Assembly: GCF_000471905.2 (NCBI RefSeq)
Contig: NW_006499436.1
Coordinates: forward strand, 1,557,863 to 1,621,862
Source of the DNA: Amborella trichopoda
Taxonomy: Eukaryota; Streptophyta; Magnoliopsida; Amborellales; Amborellaceae
Direction of reading: 5' to 3'
Length of the DNA stretch: 64,000 nucleotides
Positions 11,025 through 21,943 of the stretch are shown here, piece after piece. Below the pieces are notes generated by a model. The model ran no database searches. It saw only the letters and a program-made list of their open reading frames with translations, and was not told where the DNA came from. Made by a program: the position numbers and the translations under genes. Positions within the stretch are counted from its first letter, which is position 1. Each line of letters starts with the position of its first letter.

Positions 11025-12729
11025 TGTAATAATCCTAAAATTTCAAAAAAAAAAAAAGAAGAAACTTTTAATAAGTGATGGTCCATATGAACATGATGGT
11101 CATTAGGGACCATCACTACTTTCAAAAGCTTTTGGTTTAAGTTTTTGCTGCCTTGCCACGTCCTTTAGTGGACGTTGGCTTTAAATGTCAGGTGTAATAT
11201 AATTGTTACATCTCATGTATGAGGTGTAACTTAATAAAATAAAATAATAAGGTGTCTTAAGAATTTAAATAGACGTGGCGAGGACTTCCACCCTAAAAAT
11301 TTTTTGAGATCTTTCTCTCTCTAGTCGAAACGCAGTGAGCTCTTTCTCTCTCTAGCCCAATTTTTATCGGAAGCTCCCTCTTAAATATTTTAGGTAAGTG
11401 ACTTCATTATCTTGAAAAATAATCCATTCTTTTTTTTAAAAAAATGAAATAGTTATTTCTGCCTATTATCATGAATTTTAGGCGCGATAAATTTTATGTG
11501 CAAGCGACCTCATTATTTTAAAAAATAATATTTTTAGTAAAATTGTGATATTTTATCTATGTTAGAAATTTCAAATGCTGTAAATTCTTCGAAATAAATT
11601 TATTTATTTTTCTTGTCTATTGTTAGAAAATTTTAGATACTGTAAAATTCTTAGAAATAAATGTGATATTTCTGCTTTTTCTTTCTACTATTTTTGAGTA
11701 TTTAGACATTGTAAAGTTTATATGCAAATGACTGTCTTATTATTTGAAAACTGATATTTTTGCAATGGATTATAGCATTGTCTGTGAAATGTTTATTTGC
11801 GAATTAACATCCCATAAATTGTGATGCTATGTATTCTTGAATTTCTATAAGAATTTTCCTATACATATTAGATTGGCAATTATGCTAGAATGTCTTTACG
11901 AACTGTTACCTTTCTAAATTTGAGCCCAAACTATTTGACTGGTTATTTTTAAAATGTTATTGAAAGTGATTGTTATTAATGGTTTCAGTGAAATTCATAT
12001 TAATAATTTCATTGAAATTCATATTAATAATTTCAGTGATATGTTGAGTACATGATATTGCCGCTTTCGAATGTTTAAAGAAATTTAGAAATACTTTAAG
12101 TATGCAAGTGGACTCATCTGATTCGCCGGTGAGGTATAAGTGGACCTATTTGAGACGCCGGTAGGGATTAAGTGGACTCACCAGGTACGCTAGTGAGATA
12201 TAAGTGGACCTGCAGGGATTCAGTGGACCTATCTGGGACACCGATAGGGATTAAGTGGACCCATCAGAAGCTGATGGGTATATAGGTGACCTACTTGGGG
12301 CGCCAGTAGTGTATTTTTTGAAATCCTTTAAATTACGCACTCTCGTTAAAATATTATACGCATTTCAATTATTCGAATTATAGTTAATTATGCATTTTTT
12401 AAAGTGAAATTGTTGAGCATTTCTGTTAATAGATCTCCTTTTTGAAAATATTGATATCTTTCAACCATGATTATTTTAATGGTTATAATGATCACTTACC
12501 GAGTTGCCAAACTCATCAAACTATGGTAAACATTTTTTTTAGGATAACTGCGGTTTCATTTTGAGTGCTCACCAAGATCAACTCTGGAAAATATTGTAGT
12601 TGTGCTTAAACTTTCTTTTGTTACTTTGTAAGAATTCGCCACTGTAAATTTGTCCTATCAAGAGATGTATATATGTTTTGACTGTCACATCTCAAGAATA
12701 TCAGTACTGTAAATTCTTGGGGCGTGACA
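11025..12729 (+). repeat. LTR 2 of triple-LTR element
   Basis: 1705 bp, same termini as LTR 1. It has an extra direct duplication of 'aaattcatattaataatttc' near 11992-12045, which explains part of its greater length. It keeps the hairpin, the TTTAAATA box and the CCGG-type sub-repeats (12107-12310). Confidence 0.9.
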
Positions 12730-12830
12730 AATATGGTATCAGAGCAATAGGTTTAAGAATCTTTGGAAATTTAAAAAGAATGTACTTAAAAAGAAATTTA
12801 GTCATCTAAATTTCTTCAAGGGAGGAAGAA
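12730..12830 (+). other. Minimal interior 2 with primer binding site and polypurine tract
   Basis: 101 bp, same size as interior 1. The primer site TGGTATCAGAGC (12734-12745) is intact. The 3' end CAAGGGAGGAAGAA is the purine tract before LTR 3. It differs from interior 1 by scattered base changes, so the two were not produced by a very recent duplication. Confidence 0.88.
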
Positions 12831-14495
12831 TGTAATAATCCTAAAAAAATTTTTTTAAAAAAAGAAACTTTTAATAAGTGATGATCCATATGAACATGAT
12901 GGTCCTTAAGGACCATCACTACTTTCAAAAGCTTTTGGTTTAAGTTTTTGCTGCCTTGACGTGGGCTTTAAACGTCAAGTGTAATATAATTGTTACACCT
13001 CATGTATGAGGTGTAACTTAATAAAATAAAATAATAAGGTGTCTTAAGAATTTAAATAGGAGAGGCGATGACTTCTACCCTAAAAAAATTTTGAGATCTT
13101 TCTCTCTCTAGTCGAAACGCAGTGAGCTCTTTCTCTCTCTAGTCGAATTTTTATCAGAAGCTCCCACTAAAATATTTTCGGTAAGCGACTTCATTATCTT
13201 GAAAAATAATCCGTTCTTTTTAAAAATAAAATGAAATAGTTATTTCTGCCTATTATCATGAATTTTAGGCGCGATAAATTTTATGCACAAGCGACCTCAT
13301 TATTTTGAAAAATAATATTTTTAGTAAAATTGTGATATTTTATCTATGTTAGAAATTTCAAATGCTGTAAATTCTTAAAAATAGAATCATTTATTTTTCT
13401 TGTCTATTGTTAGAAAATTTTAGATACTGTAAAATTATTAGAAATAAATGTGATATTTCTGCTTTTAGAAAATTGTAAGATTTCTTTCTACTATTTTTGA
13501 GTATTCAGACATTGTAAAGTTTATATGCAAATGACTATCTTATTATTTGAAAACTGATATTTTTGCAATGGATTATAGCATTGTCTGTGAAATGTTTATT
13601 TGCGAATTAACATCTCATAAATTTTGATACTTATGTATTCTTGAATTGCTATAAGAATTTTCCTATACATATTAGATTGGAAATTATGCTAGAATGTCTT
13701 TACAAATTGCTACCTTTCTAAATTTGAGCCCAAAATATTTGACTGGTTATTTTTAAAATGTTATTGAAAGTGATTGTTATTAATGGTTTCAGTGAAATTC
13801 ATATTAATAATTTCAGTGATGTGTTGAGTACATGATATTGCTGCTTTCCAATGTTTAAAGAAATTTAGAAAATACTTTAAGTATGCAAGTGGGCTCATCC
13901 GATTCGCCGGTGAGGTATAAGTGGACCTATCTGGGACGTCGGTAGGGATTAAGTGGACTCATCCGGTACACCGGTGAGGTATAAATGGACCTACAGGGAT
14001 TAAGTGGACCCATCAGGACACTGATGGGGTATATAGGTGACCTACTTACGAAGACAGTAGGGTATTTTGTGAATCCTTTGAATTACGCAGTGCCGTTAAA
14101 ATGTTATACGCATTTCAATTATTCGAATTATACTTAATTATGCATTTTTTAAAGTGAAACTGTTGATGCATTTATGTTAATAGATCTCCTATTTGAAAAT
14201 ATTGATATCTTTCAACCATGATTATTTTTATGATTATGATGATCACTTACTGAGTAGCCAAACTCATCAAACTATGGTAAACATTTTTTTCAGGATAACT
14301 GCGATTTCATTTTGAGTGCTCGTCAAGATCAACTATGGAAAATATTGTAGTTGTGCTTATTGTAGTTGTGCTTAAACTTTCTTTTATTACTTTGTAAGAA
14401 TTCGCAACTGTAAATTTGTCTTATCAAGAGATGTATATATGTTTTGACCGTCACATCTCAGGAATATCAGTACTGTAAATTCTAGAGGCGTGACA
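12831..14495 (+). repeat. LTR 3 of triple-LTR element
   Basis: 1665 bp, same termini. It has a private short duplication 'attgtagttgtgctt' near 14343-14372 and sub-repeats at 13886-14065. It is directly followed by the right target duplication TGAGG (14496-14500). Confidence 0.9.
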
Positions 14496-14500
14496 TGAGG

Positions 14501-14896
14501 TCCAAGTATGCCCAGATGAGGGAGTCGAGGGACTGTGTGGCCTTGCATGTGATGGTGGCCTTCAGAGACGAGGGCCCAAGCTTCATTCATATACCATCAC
14601 ACGGCATACGTATTGATAGCCCATTTCGAGAAAGCAAGCTACCTTTCAGGGTGAAACGTATGCTTGTACGAGAGATACCCCCATGCGCCATAAGATCTAT
14701 GGTCGCATCAGGTCTAAGTGACCTTAGCCCATCTCTAAGGGAGAACCTGAAATCCACATATTATGATTACAACCATTTGGCTCATCAGTTAGACTTTGGT
14801 GACCTACTAATGAGCCCTAGCATAGATTGTGCGTCATGGAAAACACTTAGTCGGTTTGATAAAGCAAGTGTAGTCCGTAGTCCACAGTTGAAGGTG
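14501..14896 (+). repeat. Gypsy-type 3' internal non-coding remnant, right part
   Basis: Continues the sequence broken at 9270. A long open frame crosses it (134 codons), but that frame starts inside the target duplication of the triple-LTR element, and its DNA resembles the non-coding DNA at 44620-45020 ('accatcacacggcatacgta' against 'accatcacacgacgtgtata'). I treat it as retroelement DNA just upstream of an LTR, not as a gene. Confidence 0.5.
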
Positions 14897-16230
14897 TAGT
14901 GCCCCAGTGTTTGATTAATTTAATTTCTAAACCATATGGATAATTTTTTCATCTAATGAATTTAATTATGTTTGTTTTATGATATATATGATTTTAGAAT
15001 TATTATTTGAATTTGTTTAGATATCTGGATATTTTATTTATCAAAATTGAATTTATTAAATCTGAGATATTGATTTTACATTGATTTAAATATTCAAATA
15101 AATTCTAAAATTATTTTATTAAGTTTTTAAAAAAATTTAAAATTACATGGGAGCCCATTATGTACATGGGCCCACCATGGCCTAGAAGGTGGGGCCCATG
15201 AGATCCTTTCGTAGGTGGCACGCCCCACCCATTTAGAAGCTTTCTATTTTTGTGATAAGTAATTTTGGATTGTAAGCCAAGTTGTTATGTGTTTTGAAAA
15301 GGTATTGACTTAATGAAGCTTTGAATGAATTTTTGGAAAGCATGAGAAGGCTTGTGCATTGTTTTGGTATGCACAATGTTATCTTTGAAATTATTTTATT
15401 TAATTTCTATGATGGAAAAATGGTGTAGGAAAGGGAATAAAGGTTTTAGCATATTCCATAATGTTGATGGCCCATATGTGGAATGGATGACTCAAATCTC
15501 TCACCCCACAAGTTACCCAATATCAATAGTTCATATTCAATTTTACAAGAAGAGACAAGCCAAGTAAAACCTAAGCAGCCATAATTTTGTTCAAAGCCTA
15601 TAAAAAAAGGATTGTCTTTACAAAAAACTTTTATACCTTATCTTTCTATCTCTCTCCTAAGAAAGTTTATGTCTCTCTCTCATAAAAGCCCAAAGAGGGT
15701 ATGTTCCACTCTCTCTTCTTTGATATCTCTCTTTCTCCCATATTGTAAAAAATGGCTAAGGGTTTAGGCTATGGGGTTTTTTGCTCTCCCATCTCTCAAC
15801 TATGAATTTATAGCTAAGGGTTTTAGGGTATAGCAAAAAGAGAATCCATCTCTTTCAAAATATGTTGCTAAGGGAATTCACCTAGGGTTTGAGTTTGTAA
15901 TTAAATGAGTTTATGTTTTATTAGTGTGACTTGCCTAAACTTGCTTTCCCGATTGAGATTGAAAGTTGATCATTGATCCCGCGCCATTGAATGGTAGTGA
16001 CTCGGTGTGGGGTGTAATAAGCCCAATTGAGATAATCTCCAGCACTCTATTTTTTTTTCTTGTTATATTTAATTATATTATCTTTATATTATTGTGGATA
16101 TTTTCTTTGGTTAAAGAAAATTTGTTTAATAGCATCAAAGTTTTTAAAATCTTGGATTTGTTAGTTTTATTTTCTTTGAAGCAAGAATTATTGTAATAAG
16201 ACTACTTGTAAGTGATCTTGACCAAAAGAA
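14897..16230 (+). repeat. Gypsy-type LTR, copy A (approximate ends)
   Basis: Begins TGTAGTGCCCCAGTG, a start common among plant gypsy LTRs. It contains 'ggggcccatgagatc', a TATA-like 'gcctataaaaaaagg' (15597-15611), CT-rich leader DNA, and 'cggtgtggggtgtaataagc' then 'cttgtaagtgatcttgacc' near the end. The same blocks in the same order occur at 45024-45501 and 53641-54410, where a LINE splits the copy. The 3' end is not exact. Confidence 0.55.
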
Positions 16231-16315
16231 AAGAAAAAAAAAAGAAAATGGGTGAAAAGAAGAAAAATAAAAAAAAATATATTCCTTGGCAAGATCGCAT
16301 TAGTTGTTCTTTCGG

Positions 16316-16410
16316 GCTCTAATTGGGTGAGCCCAACATGAACAAGATTCTATTATTTAGATTTTATAAGTGGTATTCCCTTATAAGTTCTTCTATTCTT
16401 TTTTAACCAA
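16316..16410 (+). repeat. Flanking direct repeat, right copy
   Basis: Near-identical to 8934-9027 over about 95 bp, including 'aagattctattatttagatt' and 'ataagttcttctattctttt'. Confidence 0.75.
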
Positions 16411-16559
16411 ACCTACGAAATAACCGTGCCTCGAAAGATATCTCAAATCATTCCTCCTTTTGCTCAACCATACATTGTCTTATAAAATAGTTCTAATATT
16501 TAAGGATATAAAAAATGAAAGGATGAGGTTTATATAAGGACAAAGTTTTATGAAAATAA

Positions 16560-16890
16560 AATAAAGCCTCACCTTAAATCCTCAACCAAAAAGTACTTTC
16601 GCTGGCAAAAATATCTACGATGGCTCCAAAATCAAATTCTAACATAGATTATAAAATTTAAAACTTAAAAAATGGTGCAGATATTACGGATCTGTGAACA
16701 CTTATTTTTAAAACAAAATGAATGGTCTAAATAATTTGCTACAATATACACTAATTTTAGAATTTGAAATCCTAATTTTTTTCACAAACATAATATTCAA
16801 GTCAAGATGATCTATTTATTGATTTTCACTAAGTTATAAAGTGAGAATATATTTGTTTTGATAGGGTTGCAGCCTTATCAAACCATTTTT
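16560..16890. repeat. AT-rich dispersed MITE-like family, copy 2
   Basis: Shares with copy 1, same orientation, 'aacttaaaaaatgg', 'gaatggtctaaataatttgc' and 'caatatacactaattttaga'. It ends 'gggttgcagccttatcaaacc'. Confidence 0.6.
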
Positions 16891-17054
16891 CAAAATAAAA
16901 TATTGTCATTGACTTGTCGAAAGATTGGACTCCTTCAACCATGGCTATTGGCTCTCCTCAATGTTTTATAATGTATTTTTAAATGTTCTTTACATTATGG
17001 TAAAGATTAAAAATTGCTTTGGTCATTAATACTTGCTTTTTATATTTTTCCATA

Positions 17055-17401
17055 GTTTTTAAAGGGAAAAGTTTATATAAGGTTGCGATCTTAAAATGTA
17101 GAATTGCAGATGCATCTCAAAAATCTATCGGAAATTTTGTTCTAATATTGAAAAAGCCCTCTAATCAATCATCTCGACATCAAGGTCTATGAATATGAAA
17201 AAAAAAAAGTTTTTGAATATCGGACAAAGTGCATCTTGCAACACATTATCTAGACCGTCCATTTTCAAGATTTTCATAAATTGATAGATCTACTTGATTT
17301 TAACCATTTTTTGGAATTTAAACTTTTCGAATTAGGTCTGAAAATAGATTTTAAGATAATACTAATAATTTTTTACAATAAAATTACATGTTATGATAAT
17401 A
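17055..17401. repeat. AT-rich dispersed MITE-like family, copy 3 (inverted, gap-truncated)
   Basis: Starts 'agggaaaagtttatataagg', then 'ttgcgatctt'. It runs in the opposite orientation to copies 1 and 2 ('tctagaccgtccattttcaa', 'ttttaaccattttttggaat') and is cut off by the assembly gap. Confidence 0.65.
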
Positions 17402-17421
17402 NNNNNNNNNNNNNNNNNNNN
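17402..17421. other. Assembly gap of 20 N
   Basis: Twenty undetermined bases. The gap falls in the middle of the MITE-like cluster, where repeat copies would confuse assembly, so its true length may differ. Confidence 0.98.
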
Positions 17422-17574
17422 GAAAAATATAAAATGGGTTAAAGTCCTGTTTTTCATTAATTTTCAACTTCATTTGAATGTGTATTGTTTTAGTCATTCT
17501 TTTTATGCTTTTAATATGTTAGTAGATTTTTTTTAATTTTTTTCAACAATTTTTTGCCTGCTCAGGACTTACTC

Positions 17575-17690
17575 AATTAGAGCGGTTGAATTGGCCGGTC
17601 TACCGGTTAGGCCAGTTAAACCGTTTCGAGGCCCATGTCCAGTTTTTCGTTTCGGTTCGATTTTGCGAACACTGGTCCTAACAATATGTT
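17575..17690. repeat. GGTT/CCGG-rich subterminal-type repeat
   Basis: 'gagcggttgaattggccggt', 'ctaccggttaggccagttaa', 'gtttcggttcgattttgcga' resemble subterminal DNA of plant DNA transposons. No paired end is visible, so it is a fragment. Confidence 0.3.
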
Positions 17691-17845
17691 GTAATATATA
17701 TACTATTTTTAGAGCTTAGAATTTTAATTTTTTTTACAAACATAATTTTTTATTTATTTATAAAATTCTACAATTTTATTAAAAAGGTTACAAGGTGAGA
17801 TTTACTTATTTTAATAGAGCTGCAGCGTTATCAAACCACTGCATT
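17690..17845. repeat. AT-rich dispersed MITE-like family, copy 4 (partial)
   Basis: 'aatatatatactatttttag', 'tttttttacaaacataattt', ending 'gagctgcagcgttatcaaacc', which matches the right part of copy 2. Confidence 0.55.
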
Positions 17846-18699
17846 TTTTTTAAAGCTCGGCCCATGCTGTAGTCTTGTTGACGGAAGGTGCTATAAAGAC
17901 TTATAAAATCATGAAACTGAAAATCAATATCATAACAAAGTACAGTAAAGGACATTTAAGCATTTATTGTTCTATAGGGGTATGCTAGAATGTGTCCATT
18001 CAATCCAACAAAAGATCCATAATATCCATGGTATGCAAGTACTGCGTGCCGATCCATATTTTCGTGGCTTACTCATTTCTATAATACTAATGGCATTGTC
18101 TCTCTCTTACTTTAATTTCTATACGTCTCCTTCCGTGCATGAGGTATATACTTTCACTCCCTCCGCTGACTAATGTACATCAACTAAGCTATTGGCTTTG
18201 ATCTAGATTTGAATATCTTGGAGTACTTAAGATTTAGTTTTTTTACAAATTATATAAATCTAAAATTCGGTATGTTCTATCATTTCGATAAGACACCCAT
18301 ATAAAAAATATTAATAATTTTTTTTGATAAGGTAAAATGATTAAAAACCCATTGAAACTTTAAGGGTATTTTGATTATTATATTTTACTTAGAATAATTT
18401 TTTTTATATTTTTACAAATGGAGTTTAAGAGAGAAGTGTATGCTTAAAATTTGATGTCAATAAATAATATGTAAAAAAATTTAAAAATAAAATCGTATCT
18501 TAACTGTGTAGCTTAATTTATTTCGAGGGTGCGACCAAACTAATTTCAATTAAGATTAAAAATTAAATTGTTCGCGTACCTATCCATTAAAAATTAACCG
18601 TTGGGAATAGCATTGAGGTCGTGGTGGTAGCTTAAGTTTCCATTCCCCTTGATATATTAAAAAACTGCTAATTATTTCTAAAAACAATGGTAGGATTTA

Positions 18700-19085
18700 T
18701 AGGAAGGGAAAAGTTTATACGGAGCCTAGGCTCTAAACAATCAAATTAGAGCCTACCTCAAACTTTCACTAGAAGAGGTTGTTTTAATGCAAAGATAACA
18801 TCAAATTGATAATCTTGACATCAAGATGCATGGACATGAAAAAAAAATGGATTTTAAGTTTTAGAAATAGTGCATTTTGTAATGTATTTTTGGACTATTA
18901 ATTTTTAAGTTTTCATACATAGATCTGCTCGATCTGTACTATTTTTTAAAATTTAAATTTTATAAAGGCTATCACAAAACTTTCCAATATTAAAACCATA
19001 TTTCTTGACACTAGTTGAAGATAGGTTTTAAGTTGATTGTTTAATGCTTCGGCTCTTTACAAACCGCACCCTCGTAGGAAACATT
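18700..19085. repeat. AT-rich dispersed MITE-like family, copy 5 (inverted)
   Basis: Begins 'ggaagggaaaagtttatacg' like copy 3. It contains 'cttgacatcaagatgcatgg', 'agtgcattttgtaatgtatt', 'gatctgctcgatctgtacta' and ends in 'caaaccgcaccctcgtagga'. Confidence 0.6.
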
Positions 19086-19126
19086 TTTTGGTTTTGCAAT
19101 TCCACCACCCAAAGCGTTTTATTTGA

Positions 19127-19204
19127 GCAGCACCGTTTTTCGTACTATTCCCTCCCATTTGTTTCGCAGCACCGTTTTTCCTACTATTCCCTCCAATTTG
19201 TTTC
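19127..19204. repeat. Tandem duplication, 39-bp unit x2
   Basis: 'gcagcaccgtttttcgtact' + 'attccctcccatttgtttc' is followed directly by a copy with two or three changes. It lies about 1 kb upstream of the MADS-box start codon. Confidence 0.85.
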
Positions 19205-19639
19205 GCAGCAGCAAGTTAGATAAGAAAGCAGAGAGTCCTCGTGAGCGGTAAGACAGCCACCGAATTATATTTTAGTGTTGAAAACCACTAGTCGGCCCAT
19301 GTCCAATCGCCTTCAGTTCGAGTAATTCGGCCCAAATAGGACCGAGTACTGTAGTAGCAAATTTTGTTTTTAAGATAAAAAATAAAAAATTTAAAAATAA
19401 AAAAAATTTATTTAAAATAAATTAAACAAAATTGCCACGCCCCCACCCTTTCGGAGAGCAATACCGTACGGGAAAAAAAACATATCTAAGTGTAGTAAAA
19501 AAAGTAACGGGGAAATAGATTTCGAAAAATATCTTGGCAAAGGCAAATGAGGGTATAATTAATATTTTTTAAAAGATAAAAAGATATAAAAAAGTGTTCA
19601 GGAACAAAATACTTTTTGCCAAAATGAGAAAACCCCTAA

Positions 19640-20195
19640 AAAAACCATTTTTAATATAGATAACTTGGACCTGCAATTGAAGACCGTCGACGACGAAAAT
19701 TACCGATGTCAGAAGGGTAGGAAAGGCATCTAAATAGCCCCCAATGAGAGAGAGAAAGGCACAGAGAATCCTCGGAATCCTCGTATAAGACAGTGTGCGA
19801 TTCCATAAGCATCAAATGTTTGCTAGACGATGAGCGAGCGGTCAAGAGAGAGAATTTCTCTCTACTACAAAGTAAGGTGCTAGAGAGATAAAGCAGTAAA
19901 CTACGCTGTGAGCCTATGACCATGAGCAGGAGAGAGAGAGCGGCACTAAGCTTTAGGATCATGCGAATCGCATCGTGTCGTTTCAGTGATGTGATCTCCT
20001 GCCACTCTGGATCTCGCGTCTGGCCATCGCCCGATACTCCGTGCTTGCAGAGCCCTGCCACTTACTCGACGAATATTCTACTCCCACTCCACCATAAAAG
20101 ATCTTTTTCTCTTTCTAGATTGTCCTCCACGCCTGTAGGAAGAGGTGCCCTAGAGAGAGATCCTGCTTTTTCTGGTATAGAGATCGAGGGGAAGA
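19640..20195 (+). promoter_or_regulatory. Likely promoter/leader of the MADS-box gene
   Basis: GC content rises and CT/GA-rich stretches appear (gagagagaaagg near 19747, 'ctttttctctttctagattg' near 20103), as is common in plant 5' leaders. No canonical TATA box stands out. Upstream ATGs exist: one at 19916 opens a 107-codon frame that runs past the MADS ATG in another frame, so if the transcript includes it, it would act as an overlapping upstream frame. Transcription start is unknown. Confidence 0.3.
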
Positions 20196-20869
20196 ATGGG
20201 AAGGGGCAAAGTCCAGCTGAAGAGAATCGAAAACCCTAACGCCAGGAAGGTGACCTTCACAAAGAGGCGTGATAGTTTGCTGAGAAAGGCCTTTGAGTTC
20301 TCTCTTCTCTGCGAGGTTGACGTTGCCGCCATCATCTTCTCATCATCTGATGAGGTTTACGAGTACTCCACGCAAGAGTTAGTACCCCATTCTCTCTCTC
20401 TAGATTTTTGCTAATTCATATTCTGCATTCATTGCATTTACTCTCTCTTTCTCTCTCTTAATAAGTATGTCTCTCCCGTAATACTCTCTTTCGGCAGTTT
20501 ACATAATGGTTACTCGCTGTTTTTAAGCAAATTTACTATTGGATTGGATCCAATTTTTAATTGTGGTTTGTTTTGTAAGGCCCCATAATTAATTTAACCC
20601 AAAAAACACTTTCGGGTCTATATGAGGCTGAAATTGGGTGTTTCATTGTTCAATTGAAAAATTGATATTTAATTGTTCAATTGAACTTATTTATTGCACA
20701 TTTGAAGATAATTTCTCTAGACAAAATTGATGCTAGATTTAGATTGATGTTATTTTGTGCGGAAGACGTAATATGGATCATCTTCTCTCTCTTTCTCTTT
20801 TATTTTTCTGATAGTTTACTAGAAAAATTCTTGGAACACCATAAGCTCAAAAGCCCTACAAAAGACTAA
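20196..20869 (+). CDS. Short MIKC-type MADS-box gene, two exons, no K domain seen
   Basis: Exon 1 (20196-20377, 182 bp) encodes a full MADS DNA-binding/dimerisation domain: MGRGKVQLKRIENPNARKVT at the N-terminus, then FTKRR and a variant core (FEFSLLCEVDVAAIIFSSSD) in place of the usual ELSVLCDAEVALIIFS. The 182-bp length and phase match MIKC first exons, and a GT donor follows (20378, 'aga|gttagt'). A fitting acceptor ('ttttctgatag') at 20814 gives exon 2 starting D-LLEKFLEHHKLKSPTKD, which fits the start of the I region (compare LEKxLExHxLxS types, including SVP/StMADS11-like proteins). Exon 2 meets TAA at 20867 with no donor before it. The product would be about 78 residues with no K domain: either a truncated regulator or a decayed gene. 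No later exons are seen. MADS proteins bind CArG boxes as dimers in the nucleus. Confidence 0.7.
20378..20814 (+). other. Predicted intron of the MADS-box gene
   Basis: 437 bp from GTTAGT to a pyrimidine-rich acceptor (ctctctctttctcttttatttttctgatag region). It joins the codon GA|T in frame. Short for a MIKC first intron, which is often long. Confidence 0.55.
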
Positions 20870-21117
20870 ATCTTTGAACTCATCACCCCTCGCCCTCCCT
20901 CCCTCTGGGAAGCCAAAAACCATAAATTCTAAGCATTCTCTTTTGCTCAATGTCTCTCTCAAAACTCGTACTCCTTGAATTAGTTTACATTAAGATTCTC
21001 TATATTTCTGTTCCTACCCCCCCCACCCCTCTCTCTTTCCCTATAACCTCTTATCACCTTGAATTAGATATCTTTCTTCAGTCCCCACTTTCTGTTCCAT
21101 TTAGGAATTAGGAATCT
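20870..21117. other. Downstream DNA, no feature recognised
   Basis: CT-rich DNA, including a C-run ('cctaccccccccacccct' near 21013). I see no K-box exon. Confidence 0.4.
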
Positions 21118-21122
21118 CAGTC

Positions 21123-21899
21123 CATTGGGAGGTGATGCCAAATCACCACCCCAACCACCCCACATGGTATTTCTCATTATGGTGAGGGGTATTTTTGTCA
21201 ATGAAAGGAAGCCTTTTTTAGTGGAGGCTTGTAAAAGGTTTTTCTAGAGAGAGAAACGTGGAGAAAAAGAGGGTGAACTCTTTTGTAGAGAAAAGGGAGC
21301 TTGTAGAGAAGATTGGGGGTTGGAAATTGGGGTTTTGCAACATTGCAACAAAACCCTAGCTCCACCATTTGGGGCTCATCTTGGGCCCTTTTTTTGGCAT
21401 TTCTTTGAGGTATCGGTGAGTCGAAGAAAGGAGTCCATTGTAGGTTGGTTTTGTGGTAGGAAGTTTTTTTGTTTGAGCTTTCCTTGAGATTGTAAGAGGT
21501 AACTTTACATAACCCCAATCTTGTAAGTTTTCCTCATGATAGTGAATACATCTTTATCGTCTTGCTCGTGGTAGCCCATTTTCGGTGAACCACGTATATG
21601 TGTGTGTCCCTCTCTACTTTTCTTTTGTATTGTGGTTTGAAGATTTCCCATATTGCTTGTTCTATTGTTCTTATATTTTTCCCAATTACATTGCACTTGT
21701 TATTGCATCTTGGGCATGTTATTTGAGTTTTGAAATCATTGCATCTTGGGCATGTTATTTGAGTGTTGAAATCATTGCATCTTGGGCATGTTATTTGAGT
21801 GTTGAAATCATTGTGGTAGAGTGCACACCACATCTAGTGGAATTTTAGATATCCCGATTTGCTCAAAAGGGGAGATTGGGTTATCCCGATTTTACAACA
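21123..21899 (+). repeat. 5' LTR of copia element
   Basis: 777 bp, from attgggaggtgatgcc to gattttacaaca. It carries three tandem 36-bp units (21702-21737, 21738-21773, 21774-21809) starting 'attgcatcttgggcatgtta', where the 3' LTR has a single unit. Confidence 0.93.
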
Positions 21900-21943
21900 A
21901 TTGGTATCAGAGCTCAAGGAATTAGTGTAGTATTTTTGGAAAA

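Larger units (their letters stand above)
9271..14495 (+). mobile_element. Coding-less LTR element with three LTRs and two 101-bp interiors
   Basis: The arrangement is LTR (9271-10923), interior (10924-11024), LTR (11025-12729), interior (12730-12830), LTR (12831-14495). Each LTR starts TGTAATAATCCTAAA and ends GCGTGACA. Each interior starts with a primer binding site for initiator tRNA-Met and ends with a purine tract directly before the next TG. The whole unit is flanked by one 5-bp duplication (TGAGG), so it behaves as one insertion. There is no gag, protease, integrase or RT. The 'GGGGCGTGACA' LTR end resembles that of plant chromovirus (Del/Tekay) LTRs, so a gypsy-type helper is my inference. 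It could have arisen as a tandem copy, by LTR-LTR recombination, or by insertion of one copy into another's LTR end. Confidence 0.9.

Noticed and set aside
9271..14495. Satellite-type tandem repeat
   Set aside because: Units have LTR ends, primer sites and purine tracts, and a single target duplication flanks the whole.
14495..14899. 134-codon open frame as a host gene
   Set aside because: It begins in the target duplication of the triple-LTR element and its DNA matches gypsy non-coding DNA elsewhere in the window.
19651..20061. Minus-strand 136-codon frame opposite the MADS leader
   Set aside because: No domain, and it overlaps CT/GA-rich leader DNA. A chance frame is more likely.
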